The position numbers and the translations under genes are program-made. Source: Bacteroidales bacterium UBA3844 (GTDB taxonomy: Bacteria > Bacteroidota > Bacteroidia > Bacteroidales > Paludibacteraceae). From it: 64,000 nt of DNA. Location: contig DGHQ01000004.1 in the NCBI GenBank assembly GCA_002392915.1, positions 60,306 through 124,305 of the forward strand, read 5' to 3'. This document shows, one piece after another, positions 34,785-43,434 of this stretch (position 1 is its first letter; each line of letters opens with the position of its first letter). The notes beneath the pieces are model-generated. The model saw only the letters and a list, made by a program, of their open reading frames with translations. It did not search any database and had not been told where the DNA came from.

Positions 34785-37541
34785 TTACTTTATTTCATTT
34801 ACTATTATCCAATGATTATCTCTAGATAATGAAGAAGAAATCAAACACTGTCCAACTGATAATTTAGGAATAATTGGATACTGCTCTTTTTTTATTCCCA
34901 CTGATTCAGCAACCAACCTACAATCGTCTTCAGATACCAATCTATGTATGATCTTGAGATTTGTACTTTTGAGAATATCAGGAGTCAAAGACGACGGATC
35001 TTTATCCACAAATAATACACCTTCATTGTATGCTTTAATCTCTAAAAGCATATTACTGAACAATGAAGCTATTTTATATTGTGCGGATTCTTGATTGTCA
35101 CATTTTTTCATGATACGATTAGCCTCTTCCACAACAGTAAGATGACAACAATCTTTATCATCTACTTGTCCGATCTCTGCAGATGCTAATCTATATTCAT
35201 AAAGGAATAGTAACAACAAAGCCATGATGAAACACTTGTCCGATTCATCACTCACATAAGACAAATTTATTACACAAGGTTTTGTATACAAATCGCTAAA
35301 TGGAGTAGAACTAGAAGAATTAAAAGTTTCGCCCTTCCAGCCTCTCAATAAACTATCAATACGAGTCTTCAAACAAGTTTTAACATTTCGGACTGAAATA
35401 TCATCTACAAATCCCCTATTTTGAACAACAGTATCTATAATTTGTCTCATTTCTTCAAGTGTAGGAACTTTTGTTTTACCAAAAACTGGAGTTTGATTCA
35501 ACCAGTCAGTGGATTCATTCTGATACAAAGCATAAATTATATCTTCAATAAGAATCGGCAATATATCATACTTTGGAAATGCAGCCGTCAATATTGGTTT
35601 TATTCTGTCAATATGACTCAAAACATTAGGATTTTGTTCACCCGACAACCAAATCAAGTCAAAAGGATTTAGTTTAAGCTGTTTAATTCCAATATTCTCT
35701 TTACTTTGCTTATCTTTATAAGAATTGCACCCAGGAATAAAAATTGAAATTTGGGTTTCTGGATGTTCGCGATTGTAAGCAACTGCCCATTCCACATATT
35801 CAGTTTTTACCGGTTCGATGACTAAGAATGGAATTTTGTCAGATACACCATTCAATATATTCTTTACAGTGTTTGTCTTGCCTGCCCCATCAATTCCACA
35901 TACAAACGCATGTTTTGATAGCCTATCTAGTGAAATTGAATAATCAATATCTGTAAGAGAACCTCCATACAATAGTTTACCAATAGAAACACTATTTTGC
36001 GGATCGTCGATAGTCGGTTTGTTCAAACTAAACTCAGGAGAGCTGTCTACTACATTAATTCCAGGTACTGAGCGTAAAGGGAAATTCACTAGATAAGACA
36101 ATTCCTTTGTTGTCAATACTGTCTTCAATTCTTTGTATTGATCTCCCAAAGGATGCTCAAATCTACGACCTCTACCATCATTCACAGCTAAAATCGGAGA
36201 ACTAAATTGACCCAAAGTCAACTCACGAAGAGAATGCTTTTTATCAATTACTTCATCCATTATTGATGAAATATTATGGATACGAATTGGTTCAAATATA
36301 GATTCTTGACCACTTAGAATGGATCTTAATTGAAGAGCGCCTCCTTGCAATTCAGACATCTTATCAGCCATCAAATATACACCAACCCTCCATAGTCCAG
36401 TAGCTTTGCCCGTTTCCAAACGTTTAGAATGATAGAATAAATGTTCACTAACAGCTTCTATGTGCCTGTTGACAAGATTACGACTTATGCTACTACTCTT
36501 GCTTTCTGAAGAACCTATGGTATGTGTATCTGTATCAGATTCAGTATCAGAAGAAGAAACACTATTTGTCTTCTGAGGCATAATACTATTCACGAAATTG
36601 CCAACCATCGAACATCCTAACATACTGGCGGCAGCAGTTGTAATAGCACCAGCAGCATCCATACATCCATTAAGAACAGCTCCAGCAGTAGGAAAAACAG
36701 ATGCTGCCATACCCAATCCTGTAGCTGTCATTGCCAATTTTCCTAGTTTTGTAAAATCCTTCTTACTGATGGATTCACTTACAGAATCTGTATGACTAGA
36801 AGTATGAGATTTACTGACAGAACTATTTGTTCCAAAGGACAATCCCTCAGTTACAGACATTGTTTTAAGAGATTCAGCCTGTCCTCCCATTTCTCTACAC
36901 TGATATAGCATAAACTCTGTATCAGATGTTTCAATTGGGTCTGCAACAACCAAATAAGCAAATTTCTTGCTTTTATTCATTCCTGCAATAAGGTTATCAA
37001 TTGTAGCTGGATATAGAGTCTTATACTGACTTTCCATTGAAGGTATACCGGTAAAGGCATAAATGTTTTCCAGAGTTTCATCAGACATTGCCTTTTTGTA
37101 GTCTGACAAAAATTTGTCGTCATTTTGAACTATTGAAGTATGAAGTCCTGGCCATACTCCCTTCAAAAACTCATTCAAATTTCTTACCAATCCTTTAGGA
37201 GGCAAAGCTTTACCTGGTGATCTAAGACCAAGATACATACGAACTTCTCTGCCATCTCCTATTATAAGAAATAGCAATTCTATCTCCTTTGGTAAGAAAC
37301 AAGAATACAGAATCTTTTGAATAGCAGAAAAACAATTTTCTGCTGATTTTTCAATAGGCTTACCAATTTGATCTATGGCAATCCACGATGCATCATTTTC
37401 TACTACAGAATAAACAGGATCTAATTCAAATACCGGTTTCTCTGCAATGTCTTGTAGATATTTTCGCTCAAGACAAAATGATAGAGACTGAGATACGGAT
37501 GTCGCAGCCAAAACTTTCGCTGCTGGTTCTAATGATTGCAT
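34785..37541 (-). CDS. HerA/FtsK-superfamily ATPase with Gly/Ala-rich hydrophobic insert
   Basis: 918 aa. Residues 1-230 form a domain without a family match. Two Ser/Thr-rich stretches (about 237-258 and 326-355) flank a Gly/Ala-rich hydrophobic region (about 268-320, with GLGMAASVFPTAGAVLNG and AAASMLGCSMVGNFV). The ATPase lies in the C-terminal half: Walker A GIDGAGKT (about 549-556), then FLVIEPVKTEYVEWA, and Walker B HLTVVEEANRIM (about 800-811). The DUF87/HerA pattern suggests a ring-forming motor for DNA or protein; the hydrophobic insert points to the membrane. It lies 15 bases after the Hsp70-like gene. Confidence 0.75.
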   Translation of the reverse strand: MQSLEPAAKVLAATSVSQSLSFCLERKYLQDIAEKPVFELDPVYSVVENDASWIAIDQIGKPIEKSAENCFSAIQKILYSCFLPKEIELLFLIIGDGREVRMYLGLRSPGKALPPKGLVRNLNEFLKGVWPGLHTSIVQNDDKFLSDYKKAMSDETLENIYAFTGIPSMESQYKTLYPATIDNLIAGMNKSKKFAYLVVADPIETSDTEFMLYQCREMGGQAESLKTMSVTEGLSFGTNSSVSKSHTSSHTDSVSESISKKDFTKLGKLAMTATGLGMAASVFPTAGAVLNGCMDAAGAITTAAASMLGCSMVGNFVNSIMPQKTNSVSSSDTESDTDTHTIGSSESKSSSISRNLVNRHIEAVSEHLFYHSKRLETGKATGLWRVGVYLMADKMSELQGGALQLRSILSGQESIFEPIRIHNISSIMDEVIDKKHSLRELTLGQFSSPILAVNDGRGRRFEHPLGDQYKELKTVLTTKELSYLVNFPLRSVPGINVVDSSPEFSLNKPTIDDPQNSVSIGKLLYGGSLTDIDYSISLDRLSKHAFVCGIDGAGKTNTVKNILNGVSDKIPFLVIEPVKTEYVEWAVAYNREHPETQISIFIPGCNSYKDKQSKENIGIKQLKLNPFDLIWLSGEQNPNVLSHIDRIKPILTAAFPKYDILPILIEDIIYALYQNESTDWLNQTPVFGKTKVPTLEEMRQIIDTVVQNRGFVDDISVRNVKTCLKTRIDSLLRGWKGETFNSSSSTPFSDLYTKPCVINLSYVSDESDKCFIMALLLLFLYEYRLASAEIGQVDDKDCCHLTVVEEANRIMKKCDNQESAQYKIASLFSNMLLEIKAYNEGVLFVDKDPSSLTPDILKSTNLKIIHRLVSEDDCRLVAESVGIKKEQYPIIPKLSVGQCLISSSLSRDNHWIIVNEIK

Positions 37542-37556
37542 AATAACCTCCTTTTA

Positions 37557-39476
37557 TTACTCAATTAACAAACGAGCAGACTTTAGATTTTCTTTATAGC
37601 TTTTAAGCAACTCTGTAGTCGCTTTCTGAATTGCATTTTTAATCGACTGATCCTCAGTCAAAGAATTTAAAATAGACACTCTAATACTTTCTTGAATATC
37701 ATCCCATTGCTGAGCTATACCATTCCTAACCTCACTTCTCTGTTCTTGGTCAAGAGGCTGTACCATAGCTTCTCTCTTTTTTTCCTCTTCACTTTTACCA
37801 CCCCATAAAGCCCATGCTCCAGCAATTATCCATGCAAGCGGACCACCCAAAAGAAGGCCAGCTGCAAATCCTACTGCAGCACTTGATATAACATGACTCC
37901 AGTTTCCACTTTCCGCTGCAATTTTATTAGATATATCATCCATAACTCCATCAAGATTAATATCTGCAATTTTGGGCACAGCATAATCTGCAGGTTTGAT
38001 CTGAATGTTCATACCTTGCTGTGAGTAATGCTTAATAATATCTTCTACTTTACTTTGAATTCCCTGGACACTCTCGTTAATGGAATATTCTATAAACTCA
38101 GAAGATCTTGCCGATTCTTCTCTTATAGCATTAGTTACCGCATTTGAAATACTATTCTGAAGTTGACTCACACTGCTATCTCTTGAAGAACTTGCAAAAT
38201 TATTTATGACACATGCTACATCATCTGTAATTCTTTGGAACAAATTTCCTCCAAAATTATTGATGAATGCATCATAAACAACTGTACTATTCTGAAGATT
38301 ATTGATATCTTCATCCAATGTAGAATCCATACCATCAGTTCTCAAATCCATACGAGCAACCTCAGCAACACCTTGAGATATTGTCAACGACGGATCCTGA
38401 TCTCTATATATAGAATCATAAGGAACTCCCCAACATTTTGCAACAAGATCTTTTATGAAATCCATTCTTGATGCACCTCCAGTCAAAAATACACCATATA
38501 TTTTTTGACCATTAATGAACTTCTGTTTATAATCGAGCATTGCTTCTTCTATCATTTTTAAATAGCCCTGATTTCTTAAAAAATTATCAAGGTCTCCTGG
38601 CTTAAATGATAGTTTATATCGTGCATCTTCAAAATCCTCATCATCTGTGAATTCATCAAAATTAATAGTTTTTTTCACTTTCAAAGACGGGTCAAAATAA
38701 ACCTGTTCCTTTACTTTTCTCGCCTCGAACAATAGTAAATCACGAAGATCAGGATACCTTTCTACAAACTTTACTATATCCTCATTTTCTTTCTCACTTT
38801 CTGCAAATATGGCTTTTTCAACATGAGAAGCACCACAATCATAACCATTGTCAATCAAGTTAGGAAGCTCTTTATTCATATATGTAAAGTCTAATGTAGA
38901 TGAACCCATATCAAATACAATAGCACCTTTATCAATATTTCTTCCAATACCAGAAGTATTATCACGTTGTGCTCTAACAAAGGCTGCTCTTGATTCTTTT
39001 GTCACACCCTTTTGAGTAATAGGGAGACCCGCTTTCTGTGCCATTTTAACATAAAGTTGCTGAGTTGCACTATCCCAACCTGATGGTGTAGCAATGTATA
39101 CAAGATGATTTGAATCGGTCAATAATGCTGCATTATTTTCTCGGATACGTCGATACACTTCTTGCATAAATCGGATCATCAACTGTTCTGATTCTCCTTC
39201 AATGTCTTTTGGAGCTTTCTTGAAGCAAACATTGACATGGGCTTTCTTTAATACATCAGGATTGAAGGCAGAATCTCCAATTTTTGCATCGCCATTTTCC
39301 AAAATTGAGATTGCTGAAGGTATAACCTTCTGGTTTCCTCCCATTTCAAGATCTTTTGCAGAATCTAGCTGGTCAACAGGAGTATCCCACTCTAGACCAC
39401 ATAAAGCTGCAGATGTTTCACCGTGACCAAAATCAATTCCGATCACATATTCATATTGACGATTGTTGTTTCCCAT
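37557..39476 (-). CDS. Hsp70/actin-fold ATPase with glycine-rich membrane-like segment
   Basis: 639 aa. The actin-fold nucleotide motifs are complete: phosphate-1 YVIGIDFGHGETSAAL (residues 10-25), phosphate-2 GAIVFDMGSSTLDFTY (184-199) and adenosine YGVFLTGGASRMDF (327-340). The C-terminal part is not a DnaK substrate-binding domain. It is helical, with a Gly/Ala/Leu-rich hydrophobic stretch at about 529-559 (AAVGFAAGLLLGGPLAWIIA) followed by KSEEEKKREA. DnaK proteins are soluble, so this segment is unusual and suggests membrane association. The operon context makes it the partner of the HerA-like ATPase. Confidence 0.78.
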   Translation of the reverse strand: MGNNNRQYEYVIGIDFGHGETSAALCGLEWDTPVDQLDSAKDLEMGGNQKVIPSAISILENGDAKIGDSAFNPDVLKKAHVNVCFKKAPKDIEGESEQLMIRFMQEVYRRIRENNAALLTDSNHLVYIATPSGWDSATQQLYVKMAQKAGLPITQKGVTKESRAAFVRAQRDNTSGIGRNIDKGAIVFDMGSSTLDFTYMNKELPNLIDNGYDCGASHVEKAIFAESEKENEDIVKFVERYPDLRDLLLFEARKVKEQVYFDPSLKVKKTINFDEFTDDEDFEDARYKLSFKPGDLDNFLRNQGYLKMIEEAMLDYKQKFINGQKIYGVFLTGGASRMDFIKDLVAKCWGVPYDSIYRDQDPSLTISQGVAEVARMDLRTDGMDSTLDEDINNLQNSTVVYDAFINNFGGNLFQRITDDVACVINNFASSSRDSSVSQLQNSISNAVTNAIREESARSSEFIEYSINESVQGIQSKVEDIIKHYSQQGMNIQIKPADYAVPKIADINLDGVMDDISNKIAAESGNWSHVISSAAVGFAAGLLLGGPLAWIIAGAWALWGGKSEEEKKREAMVQPLDQEQRSEVRNGIAQQWDDIQESIRVSILNSLTEDQSIKNAIQKATTELLKSYKENLKSARLLIE

Positions 39477-39495
39477 AATCTAAAAAAATTTGTAG

Positions 39496-40581
39496 TTAGT
39501 CTTTATCGGCTGGAATAAAAGCCTTTCCTTTTATAATAGCATAGCCATCCTTTACAATTGCAGGATATACCATTTTTGTTTCTGTGGCTTTCTGAGATGA
39601 CACCAAGCTGAACCAATTCTCCTTTTCTGGACTGTAATCTTCGAAAGTCATATTGTAATTATCAAGAACTTCAGCTAAATCCTCAATACGCTGCTGAATT
39701 TTTGAAAGAAATTTTTCATCAGTTGCATGAGTTCTTGAATATCCTACAAGTGTCTGAATACCTTCCAACAAAGGTCTGTACTCTCGTTCAAGTGACGGTT
39801 TCTCTTGATTCTCATATTTAGAAACAACTCTATTAATCTGAGCTCTAAATGTAGCTATCAAATTATCTACACTCTCACAGATTTTCAAGGTGATATCTAA
39901 AAAATGCTTAACATCAATAGGGTCGGAAGTTTCTTGCTGAAATTTTTGAACTGGAATTGCTTTAGGTCTTTCAAAATTGACCTTAGACTTACTCTGCTCT
40001 GTGCTATCCTTCAAAGATGACAAATATAATGTTACTGAAGTTCCTGCAATTGCTCCAAAGACAGCACCCCACCCCCCAAGTAGCACATTTCCAATCAAAG
40101 CTCCCCCACCAGCACCAATAAGTGAACTTGATGATTCTACCTTTGTTTCAAAAAAATTGGGTCTAAAGCTAATTTTTTCTTTGGAATAATCCACATTTTC
40201 TACCATTGCTGTTGGTATTTTGGAATCTATTTGCAAAGTTGCCATTGGAGATTCGTTTTGTAAAGATGAAATTTTTTTTTCTACATTGTTGGTAGATTCA
40301 ATGACTTTACCTATTTCCTGTTGTGCATTCAATAAAGAAAGTGCTGCTTGCAAAATGTAATCTTCTGATTGAGTCAAATTCTGACGGTATTCGCCTTGAT
40401 CATCAAAAATTTCATTAAAATAACTACTAACCACCTTTTTAACCTTGTCTGCATCTTTAGGTAAAAATAAACCTTGCAATTGTTCTTCTATTACATGATG
40501 TTGAGATTCGAACATCGATGACAAACTAATACAACTCGCCATAAAAATCCTGATAAAATGAAAGAGTTCGTCTTTATCCAT
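39496..40581 (-). CDS. Glycine-zipper hypothetical protein, first full gene of the operon
   Basis: 361 aa from ATG 40581 (a TTG at 40611 is in frame). An N-terminal helical region is followed by a glycine-rich hydrophobic segment at about residues 154-188 (SLIGAGGGALIGNVLLGGWG continuing AVFGAIAG), and a long helical C-terminal half. The segment closely resembles, in composition and spacing, the one in the Hsp70-like protein encoded next. No family recognised. Confidence 0.65.
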   Translation of the reverse strand: MDKDELFHFIRIFMASCISLSSMFESQHHVIEEQLQGLFLPKDADKVKKVVSSYFNEIFDDQGEYRQNLTQSEDYILQAALSLLNAQQEIGKVIESTNNVEKKISSLQNESPMATLQIDSKIPTAMVENVDYSKEKISFRPNFFETKVESSSSLIGAGGGALIGNVLLGGWGAVFGAIAGTSVTLYLSSLKDSTEQSKSKVNFERPKAIPVQKFQQETSDPIDVKHFLDITLKICESVDNLIATFRAQINRVVSKYENQEKPSLEREYRPLLEGIQTLVGYSRTHATDEKFLSKIQQRIEDLAEVLDNYNMTFEDYSPEKENWFSLVSSQKATETKMVYPAIVKDGYAIIKGKAFIPADKD

Positions 40582-40641
40582 TCTTTTCGTTTGATAGAAC
40601 TCAAAAATCAAAAGAAAAGAGAAACTTCAAAATCTAGTTTC

Positions 40642-40728
40642 CTATACAACTTGCACCGTCATTCCCGGTTCGATAAGAATGCCGTTTACATTCCTGCGAT
40701 GCTTGGTAGTAATTTGAAATATTGGCAT
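40642..40728 (-). CDS. 28-aa leader-encoded peptide related to the 75-aa operon protein
   Basis: Reads MPIFQITTKHRRNVNGILIE then PGMTVQVV and stop TAG. It aligns with the N-terminus of the 75-aa protein at 34753-34526. It lies between the structured leader and the first large gene, on the same strand. It may be a truncated paralogue or a short real gene. Confidence 0.45.
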   Translation of the reverse strand: MPIFQITTKHRRNVNGILIEPGMTVQVV

Positions 40729-40770
40729 GATTCCTTAAGTTTTAGTTAATACTCTAATATTTTCAATCCT

Positions 40771-41082
40771 TCACATCCACACACAAAAAAAGTGTGGGGA
40801 ATTTCATCAATCCGTTACGCGATTTGAGGTCTTCGAACTTACCCTTACAACCGTAACGAACAACAAAATCCCCCACATTATATGCCAATGCGACGTCAGC
40901 CCTGGCGGACTGACATCACAAGTATCCACATAATATGGACTCTATCGTTGCACGGATTTGGGTTGTAGATTATGAAGTGTTCGAAGTTTCAAATCACCAA
41001 TTCCGAGCGCACAATATACGCCTATAATATTATATTTCGCCATCCCTTTTTTCGGATGACAAACGACTCACCTGTGGCAAAG
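40771..41082 (-). ncRNA. Structured leader RNA of the Hsp70/HerA operon
   Basis: Read on the minus strand from about 41082, at least five self-complementary elements occur in order: ACGACT/AGTCGT, CATCC/GGATG, TCCA/TGGA, GTCAG/CTGAC (around the sequence TCCGCCAGGG), and a nested long stem. In the last, TGTGGGG (40877-40871) pairs with CCCCACA (40799-40793) and encloses CGTTACG (40858-40852) pairing with CGTAACG (40819-40813). There is no gene of matching size. It could be a cis-regulatory leader or a separate RNA. No known family was recognised; boundaries are approximate. Confidence 0.5.
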
Positions 41083-41088
41083 TCGTTG

Positions 41089-41118
41089 CAAATATAATAT
41101 CTTTACTATACAAAACAA
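41089..41118 (-). promoter_or_regulatory. Promoter reading into the structured leader and Hsp70/HerA operon
   Basis: On the minus strand TTG (41118-41116), 19 bases, then TATATTTG (41096-41089): a full Bacteroidetes consensus. No other good match lies between it and the 361-aa gene, so the operon would carry a leader of about 500 nt. Confidence 0.65.
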
Positions 41119-41222
41119 TCTATAGATGCGTTTTTTGTGTCGATTTTTGCGTGAAAATTCACGTCGACTTGCTTTTTATATAAAAAGAGCATTCTCTGCC
41201 ACCCGTCGCCAGATGCAAGTTC

Positions 41223-41258
41223 TGAAATGTTCGAAGTTCCAAATTGCTGGTTTTGAGC
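41223..41258. repeat. Diverged 36-bp repeat, matching 40973-41008
   Basis: 27 of 36 bases agree with 40973-41008 in the same orientation, sharing TGTTCGAAGTT. All nine differences are transitions. One copy lies inside the transcribed leader, the other upstream of its promoter. The rest of 41119-41350 holds a short palindrome (CGTGAAAATTCACG) and nothing coding. Confidence 0.45.
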
Positions 41259-41350
41259 AGCAGCGAATGCTTTTTACTTTTTTCCTTTCATATTCTTATT
41301 CAAACCAAGTCTCAGATTCATCTTTGACCATATTAATAGAGCAAACAGAT

Positions 41351-42121
41351 CTATCCTGTCACATTAAACTTAGTGATGAATTTATCCACTATGGACTTAA
41401 GATCATCATCAATTGTAGAGTAAGCAGAATGCCACAAATCTAATGGCACTCCCCACCGTGCTCCTGCGATCGCTCCTGCAATTGCCCCATTCGTATCGGA
41501 ATCCCCACCACATAAAATGGTGTTCCTAATAGTATCTTCATATGATGTGCCATACACAACCTCTTGAATACATAAAGGAAGAGTGTTTTGACAATATGCA
41601 TTATATTCACGGAAAGGTTTGTAGTACATTTCCCACTCCGGATAATATTGAGTCATAAGACGTCTGAATCCTTCCAAATCACTTTTATAGTGTCTAAAAA
41701 ACCAAACCGCATGGGCGGTAGCCTGTGCTCCTTTTATTCCCTCTTTGTGATTGTGTGTGCACATCGCCGATCTTTCAGCCTCACGAAGCATAACATCTTC
41801 TTTTTCAAATGCCCATCCTATTGCACTGACTCGCATAGCCGAGCCATTGCCACAAGAATTGTATTGATAAGGGCGATCACTCCACAACCAATGTCCAAAA
41901 CCAGAACCATATCCTCCCATCGGAAAAGGATGACGTAAACAAACCACTTTCAATGCATCCTCATATGGAATATTTTCCAAGATAGCGTTGGCAATAGCTA
42001 TGGTACAAATTGAGTCATCTGTGATACTCTTTCCAGATTCGACAAGAGGAAAATATGGATCCTGAGTATTACAAAACTCATAAATAGATCCAATATAATC
42101 TCCTGTAAGTGCACCGATCAT
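41351..42121 (-). CDS. ADP-ribosylglycohydrolase family protein
   Basis: 256 aa. DraG/ARH fold: MIGALTGDYIGSIYE at the N-terminus, SGKSITDDSICTIAIANAI (dinuclear metal Asp pair), CGNGSAMRVSAIGWAF, and CGGDSDTNGAIAGAIAGARW (C-terminal metal Asp pair). Predicted to remove ADP-ribose from proteins or small molecules in the cytoplasm. Transcribed toward the Hsp70/HerA leader but separated by about 230 bases and a promoter, so probably independent. Confidence 0.85.
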   Translation of the reverse strand: MIGALTGDYIGSIYEFCNTQDPYFPLVESGKSITDDSICTIAIANAILENIPYEDALKVVCLRHPFPMGGYGSGFGHWLWSDRPYQYNSCGNGSAMRVSAIGWAFEKEDVMLREAERSAMCTHNHKEGIKGAQATAHAVWFFRHYKSDLEGFRRLMTQYYPEWEMYYKPFREYNAYCQNTLPLCIQEVVYGTSYEDTIRNTILCGGDSDTNGAIAGAIAGARWGVPLDLWHSAYSTIDDDLKSIVDKFITKFNVTG

Positions 42122-42400
42122 AGTTTAGTGTTTTAGCTGTTTCTTTATTTTCACTGCAATATTAAAATAAATTTGCAAAAACAGCAACACAACCTAATCA
42201 ATTAATTCTCAAACACAAAACAGATGTGGCATATTCTGTGGTAGGGTACGGATTGGGATACACATAAATAACGTGAGTTCAATGAATTGTAATCTGCGAA
42301 TCATTATCCTCTTTCGGATCGAAATCTAACCTCCTTTTCTCATAAAAAGACGAAGTCTTTCTCTGTAAACTTTTTCTCTCTGCGGTTTTATTAAATTTAT

Positions 42401-42460
42401 GTGCTCGCCTTCGGCTCGCACGTGGGGAGGGGTTAGGACGTTCCGTCCTTAACAATCCTC
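42401..42460 (+). repeat. Dispersed palindromic repeat, family 1, copy B
   Basis: Best-formed copy: hairpins CTCGCCTTCGGCTCG and GGACG-TTC-CGTCC. Same orientation as copy A (14981-15041); similarity extends upstream to about 42340. The rest of the 449-bp gap 42122-42570 shows nothing else I can support. Confidence 0.75.
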
Positions 42461-42570
42461 ATTTATGACACTCCAACTATCTTTTGATTTCGTCGAATTC
42501 ACGTTAAATAAGTGCAACAAAAAAGCACTCCAAATATGGAATGCTCTATTCTAAACATCAAGAAATATAG

Positions 42571-43008
42571 TTAAAATTCAATATTACCCTCTGATGGAGT
42601 TCTAAAGAAAAATCTAGTTTTACTATCTTTATTGGTTATGCAAAAGTCTGTCAACGTAATTATATCCATACCTATTAAAATATCATAATCTTCAAGATCT
42701 CCACAATAAACTTCCACATCATGAACCAATTTACCATTAGGTAATCCAATAGTCACTTTGTAAGATTTTACAATCTGCAATCCTCCAATCCCCATAATTC
42801 CTGCATCCTGATATGGAATCAAATGCAACCAATCCACAACTCTTTGTGATATAACTGTAAATTGGGCTCCAGTATCCCACGCTGCAGTGTCTGTGTAAAA
42901 ATATGGAGGAAAAGTCTTGTCACTTCCAATATTATTGTCTGACATTACAATAGCATTCGTAACGATGGCTTCTGCGAGTCCATCATACACTATATCAAAC
43001 GCACTCAT
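42571..43008 (-). CDS. Retropepsin-like aspartic protease
   Basis: 145 aa. Catalytic motif AAWDTGAQFTVIS (Asp-Thr-Gly-Ala at residues 45-48), a flap-like GIMGIGGLQ, and the second hydrophobic motif YDILIGMDII, as in single-domain clan-AA proteases that act as dimers. No signal peptide, so cytoplasmic. Its start overlaps the stop of the 54-aa gene by ATGA, so the two are coupled. Confidence 0.75.
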   Translation of the reverse strand: MSAFDIVYDGLAEAIVTNAIVMSDNNIGSDKTFPPYFYTDTAAWDTGAQFTVISQRVVDWLHLIPYQDAGIMGIGGLQIVKSYKVTIGLPNGKLVHDVEVYCGDLEDYDILIGMDIITLTDFCITNKDSKTRFFFRTPSEGNIEF

Positions 43009-43169
43009 AAAATACCATCTGGAAGATTTGTTATCTTGTATTCTTTACGTGGAATGACTCCCCATTTCACTTTATAGAATGACACAAACGGTTTTTTCTT
43101 TGTTTTTTTCCGTACAGGTGCTTCTATCACCTCAAAATCATCTAATTTGGGATTCTTTAAATCTACCAT
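43005..43169 (-). CDS. 54-aa hypothetical protein coupled to the retropepsin-like gene
   Basis: Begins MVDLKNPKLDDFEVIEAP and continues with a strongly basic stretch (VRKKTKKKPFVSFYK), ending NLPDGIL. Stop TGA overlaps the start of the protease gene. A consensus -7 box lies 55 bases upstream. It may be a substrate, partner or inhibitor of the protease; the sequence itself gives no family. Confidence 0.6.
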   Translation of the reverse strand: MVDLKNPKLDDFEVIEAPVRKKTKKKPFVSFYKVKWGVIPRKEYKITNLPDGIL

Positions 43170-43223
43170 TACTAACTAAATTAAATTAAACTTATCAAGC
43201 ATCAAGGCATCACCTTTCATCCG

Positions 43224-43231
43224 CAAAGATA
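43224..43231 (-). promoter_or_regulatory. -7 element for the 54-aa / protease pair
   Basis: TATCTTTG on the minus strand, 55 bases upstream of the first start; -33 region weak. Confidence 0.5.
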
Positions 43232-43342
43232 CAAACTTTTTAGAAACTATTTAAAAAAATGTTATAATTCATTCTGCCGTAAAAAAGAGAAATATATAAC
43301 TAAAACCGCATCTTGACAAATAATTTCTAAAAAGAAAAAAAC

Positions 43343-43350
43343 TACATTTG
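43343..43350 (+). promoter_or_regulatory. -7 element for the 494-aa gene
   Basis: TACATTTG, 85 bases upstream of the start. Confidence 0.45.
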
Positions 43351-43434
43351 TAAAAAAATATTCGTTCTATCGATTTTTGATTTGCAAAACTTGAACAATA
43401 AACCGAACGTACTAATTTTGGAGAATAAGAAAAT

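Noticed and set aside
40771..41082. CRISPR-like or integron attC-like array
   Set aside because: Inverted elements are of unequal length and sequence with no regular spacers; no cas or integrase genes are present.
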